From Mytilisepta virgata (taxonomy: Eukaryota; Mollusca; Bivalvia; Mytilida; Mytilidae), in NCBI GenBank assembly GCA_028015205.1, contig CM051520.1, positions 11,690,501-11,754,500 on the forward strand: a stretch of DNA of 64,000 bases, in the 5' to 3' direction. Below are positions 60,351 through 64,000 of the stretch, piece after piece. Below the pieces are notes generated by a model. It worked only from the letters and a program-made list of their open reading frames with translations, was not told where the DNA came from and did no database searches. Within the stretch, counting starts at the first letter, position 1. The number at the start of each line of letters is the position of its first letter. Made by a program: the position numbers and the translations under genes.

Positions 60351-60884
60351 CTTATTACATTGCATATGTTTTGTATATTATTTGATGAACATAAATATGC
60401 TTCTGTGCCCTGTAAATCATCTGTCTGAACATTAACAATTACTTAACCCATATTATATAAAATCATCCCTGACTTGATATGTCTATACCATTTATTACTA
60501 AAAATACAACATCTAATTTTCACAAAATCCCACACCAAATTGATACATATTTTTCTAAGTTTCTTTATTTACAGAATTTATAAATAATTTACCTTCCTCA
60601 CAGAAGTGATACTTATGCCTGACGAATTGTTGAGATGGCCTTAAAGGAGATTTTTAAAAGATATTTGAATTGAATTGGAACTTGTCAAGTGTTGTTAACT
60701 TCAGTACCAGTTGGAAATCCAAGATGGCTGTTAGTGTTAGATCGTTTTTTGTGTTTCTATTTCATAATTGTGTCTGTTGATATCAAATACCAATTTGATA
60801 ATTTAAATGGTAAATTAACCAGGTGAGTGAATAGTTTTATCAGTTCTAATTTCTATTTTTTGTTGTTGATTTCAACAGTATTTT

Positions 60885-61670
60885 CTGAGTAGACTAAGTT
60901 TAACATTGGAGCCTATGGGGAAATTTGTATAAAGGTCTACTTGTCAGAAGTTACCAAGCCAATTGAAATGATTTGATGTGTGAATGATTATTTGATAGAC
61001 CACTACAAAAGGTATGTTTTTTGTGCCGATTGGATATTCAACATGGCTACCAGGTGCAGATAATTCATTCTGATTGGACTTATCTTTAAAGCTCTTCTTG
61101 TTAGAAACTACTGAGCCAATTGAATTGATTTGTTGTATGAATGATCCTTGGATAAGCCTCTACAAAAGTCATGTTTTTATTTTTGCCGATCGGAAAATTC
61201 AAGATGGCTGCCACAGCCAAACTAAGTTTAACATTGGACCCTGTAGGGAAATTTGTATAAAGGTCTTCTTTTCAGAAACTACCAAGCCAATTGAAATGTT
61301 TTTACAATGTATGTATGAATGATCATTTGATAGACCACTACAAGATGTATGTTTTATGTGCTGATCGGAAATTCAAGATGGCCACCACAGCCAGACTTGG
61401 TTTAACATTGAACCCTATGGGAAATTTGTACGAAGGTCTTCTTATCAGAAAATACCAAGCCAATTTAAATATTTTTATGTATGAACAAGCATTAGATGAA
61501 CATCTACAATAGTTATGTTTTTTTTATGCGATCCCAAATTCAAGACGGTCGCCACAGCCAGATTAGTTTTAAATTGTACCATATGGGGAAACTTGTACAA
61601 AGCTCTTCTTGTCAAAAAATACTAAGCCAATTGAAATGTTTTTGTTGGATGAAGATCCTTGGACAAATGA
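60885..61670. repeat. Diverged tandem array, unit about 165 bp
   Basis: Units share CCTATGGGGAAATTTGTA, AAGGTCTTCTTGTCAGAAA, ACCAAGCCAATTGAAATG, GATAGACCACTACAA and a TTCAAGATGGC motif, with about five copies. Related to the array at 63343-64000. Open frames here are repeat by-products. Confidence 0.78.
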
Positions 61671-61680
61671 ACACAGTTTA

Positions 61681-61935
61681 GTCAGTACATTTTCACAATT
61701 TGAGTTAAGGCAAATAAATAGATAAAAGATTTGGTCTTATTTAGTGCAGTTTGAACACTGTGTGAGTTTAGTAAGTACATTTTCACAATTTGAGTTAAGG
61801 CAAATAAATAGAAAAAAAAAATTGGTCTTATTTAGTGCAGTTTGAACACTGTGTGAGTTTAGTAAGTACATTTTCACAATTTTAGTTAAAGCAAATAAAT
61901 AGATAAAAGATTTGGTCTTATTTAGTGCAGTGTAA
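61681..61935. repeat. Tandem repeat, 90-bp unit, about 2.8 copies
   Basis: Units start GTCAGTACATTTTCACAATT or GTAAGTACAT at 61681, 61771 and 61862 and include GGTCTTATTTAGTGCAGT. Few differences between copies, so the duplication is recent. Confidence 0.9.
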
Positions 61936-62809
61936 AAGTGCATTGTACAAGGTCACTTTGTAACATAAGATTTTATTTTTGTACTGAACATGCATTGATT
62001 AAGTGGCTAGAAATATGCAGTATGTTTACAAATTACTTAAAGATAGATTTGTTTAGGCAAAGAGTTTTGCAGTTGCTACCTAACTACATTGGTAGTATTG
62101 ATAATATTTAGTAGCTGTGTTTGTATTGAGATAAATATTCATTTGACACTTCAGTTATAATGCCAAGAATTTACCTTGTTTAAACATACAAATACTTAGT
62201 CCTCATACAATTACTTCATGTTTAGCATTAGATACTGCTATTTTGACAACCCATTTAAGAGAAAAAGTCTCTGATTTTTTGTGTAACTGTTTAGCTCACA
62301 TGTATCAAAGGTTCATGTAAGCTTTTGTAAAGGTGTCATTATTCACTATGCATTACTGACTATCTTTTCACATTTAAATTATTTCCTCTGATACTTATTT
62401 AAACAAATAGAGTTTATTGATACTAAGAGGCTCTAGTTTACTTTTATTCCTTCTGTGCCAAAAGTTAATTTTGTTCCATTTGTAAATTTGAATATTTTTT
62501 GGCTCTGCTTTAATACTGAGGATCACTAGTAATCAATGACAATGGTCAAATTACTCTCAATATGAAGCATAATTTACTGTGAAAAGGACCACTTATTGTG
62601 AAACAATAGGGAGTATGTGACCTAAATCATAGATTAGGTTTTATATGATTCTGTGACCTTTATGTCTATCATATCGATGGGCCTCCAACTCCCTACATGG
62701 GCTCCATCTGCCAGTATTTAATTGCATAAAAGCATTTGATTTTATTGTTAAATTTTGCCATAATCATTTAATCAATGCACTATCATTGTAACAGTTGGGT
62801 CATATCCAG
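61936..62809. other. Presumed PHKG intron, nothing recognised
   Basis: AT-rich sequence with no exon matching the protein kinase glycine loop. Confidence 0.4.
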
Positions 62810-62935
62810 TAACAAGAGCATTACGTAAGATTGTTCAACTTCTACAAAATACATAATAACAAGAGCATTACGTAAGATTGTTCAACTTCTACAAAATACA
62901 TAATAACAAGGGCATTACGTAAGATTGTTCAACTG
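62810..62935. repeat. Tandem repeat, 47-bp unit, 2.7 copies
   Basis: TAACAAGAGCATTACGTAAG, then ATTGTTCAACTTCTAC, starting at 62810, 62857 and 62904 with almost no change. Confidence 0.9.
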
Positions 62936-63109
62936 TTTATAGAAACTGTTTAGGCAGAAGGGAGGTTTTATTTTTTATCAGAATGTACAAGAACCATTCA
63001 AATTACAACTGGTGGTATTACCATTATGAGAAATATAATTTTCATTTTCAGTTTTCAGAATTAAATAAAACAGTTCTAAAAACACATTGTAAAAGAATTC
63101 AAAGTAAAA

Positions 63110-63340
63110 AGAATAATGGATCTAATTTTAATGGGGATTTTTTTCTTTAAATTAATTTTGATGAGTGTTTCCAGTGGTATGCCACAGATTTCTTCTATCT
63201 TTTACAGGTCTTGAGATAGAAGGGGTTAAAGGGCCAAAAAAGCAATGTGCCTTGATACGTAAATTTTCATCCAATTTTAATGGGGATTTTTTCTTTTAAT
63301 TCACATTGGTGAATGCTTTCATTAGCATGTCAACAATTTT
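63110..63340 (-). repeat. Interspersed repeat, reverse of the 28230-28970 family
   Basis: Contains TTTTAATGGGGATTTTTT, GTGTTTCCAGTGGTATGCC and TTACAGGTCTTGAGATAGAA, the inverses of motifs at 28600-28680. Confidence 0.75.
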
Positions 63341-63342
63341 TA

Positions 63343-64000
63343 ACTCACCTGGCCTCAAAGGCCATGTGAGCTTTTGACATGACTTTGCGTCCGTTGTCTG
63401 TCGTTGTCATAAACTTTCCTTTACAGATCTTCTCTGAGGCTCTGAAACCACTGAGCCAATTGGAACAAAACTTGGCAGCAATGGTCCTTAGGTGGTCCTC
63501 TTTCAGAATATATCTGATGACCTGGCCCATCATCCAAGATGGCTGCTAGAGCCAAGCGTAGTTTAACATAAGACCCTATGGGAAATTTATGTAAAGATCT
63601 TCTTGTCTGAAACCACAGGGCCAACTGGAACAAAACTAGGCAGCAATGGTCCTTAGGTGGTCCTCTTTCAGAATTGTAACTGATGACCCCACCTTCATCC
63701 AAGATGGCCGCCAGAGCCGAACACAGTTAACATAGGACCCTATGGGAAATTTACTGAAAGATCTTCTTGTCTGAAACCACTTAACTAGTTTTTGGAACAA
63801 AAATTGACAACAATGGTATTTAAGAGGCTCTCTTTCAGTATTGTTTCTGAAGGTCTCGCCTACCATCCGAAGTGGTTGCCAGAGTTGAACACAGTTAAAC
63901 ATAGTACCATATGAGAAAATTACTTTCAGATCTTCTTGTATCAAACCACAGGGCCATTTGGAACAAAACTTAGTGGCAAAGGTCCTTAGTTAGTCCTCTT
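63343..64000. repeat. Diverged tandem array, unit about 175 bp, cut by window edge
   Basis: Begins TAACTCACCTGGCCTCAAAGG and TGTGAGCTTTTGACATG. Units share GGCAGCAATGGTCCTTAGG, GTCCTCTTTCAGAAT, CATCCAAGATGGC and GACCCTATGGGAAATTTA. Reverse of the family at 9040-9540. The overlapping minus-strand open frames are not genes. Confidence 0.82.

Noticed and set aside
63345..63944. Overlapping minus-strand open frames with RGPPKDHC repeats
   Set aside because: They follow the tandem repeat unit, also at 9146-9524, and shift frame between units; not a gene.
1..64000. A new multi-gene biological system spanning the window
   Set aside because: The four genes belong to unrelated functions with separate strands and long repeat-filled gaps; nothing suggests a shared system.

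Overview
The window looks like nuclear DNA of a lophotrochozoan animal, most likely a marine bivalve of the mussel type (Mytilidae). The support is strong AT richness, short exons in long repeat-filled introns, GT-AG splice sites, animal-type gene families, and dense families of short interspersed repeats, foldback elements and diverged tandem arrays. The species call is an inference from repeat style; no marker gene fixes it.

Four protein-coding genes can be supported, and I rebuilt their exons by checking splice sites and reading phase at each junction. (1) Plus strand, 42-1754: the last three exons of a phosphatidylethanolamine-binding-protein (PEBP) family gene cut by the left edge. (2) Minus strand, about 19279 down to 2354: a serine/threonine kinase of the testis-specific (TSSK) type with a complete catalytic domain and a long basic C-terminal tail, in at least ten well-phased exons plus a probable last exon. 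Genes 1 and 2 are convergent. (3) Minus strand, 31973 down to 24414: a three-coding-exon zinc-finger protein of about 1325 residues with repeated two-finger modules. (4) Plus strand, 58726-58820: the first coding exon of a phosphorylase kinase gamma subunit (PHKG) gene, whose other exons are not seen and probably lie past the right edge.

Almost everything else is repeat or unassigned sequence. Recognisable mobile elements are: two 5'-truncated copies of a Penelope-like reverse transcriptase element in opposite orientation (20430-21850 minus, 37262-38140 plus); a decayed non-LTR (LINE) 3' part (36440-37150); tRNA-derived SINEs, two with clear target duplications; and non-autonomous DNA elements with readable ends, namely a TAA-flanked one in a PEBP intron, a Mutator-like one with a 9-bp duplication at 33071-33741, a TTAA-flanked 1.2-kb one at 55615-56822, and an inverted pair of about 870-bp TA-flanked elements at 43102 and 46686. 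Several foldback hairpins share a short GC-rich core although their arms differ. Diverged arrays with a unit near 146 bp occur at about 4.8, 29 and 45 kb.

The four genes have no evident functional link; this is ordinary animal gene neighbourhood. I found no CRISPR array, operon, rRNA or functional tRNA gene. The items most worth a second look are the PEBP protein lacking the family's ligand-pocket motif, the zinc-finger protein with repeated C-x-C/C2HC modules, the long-tailed TSSK-like kinase, and the foldback family with a shared core.
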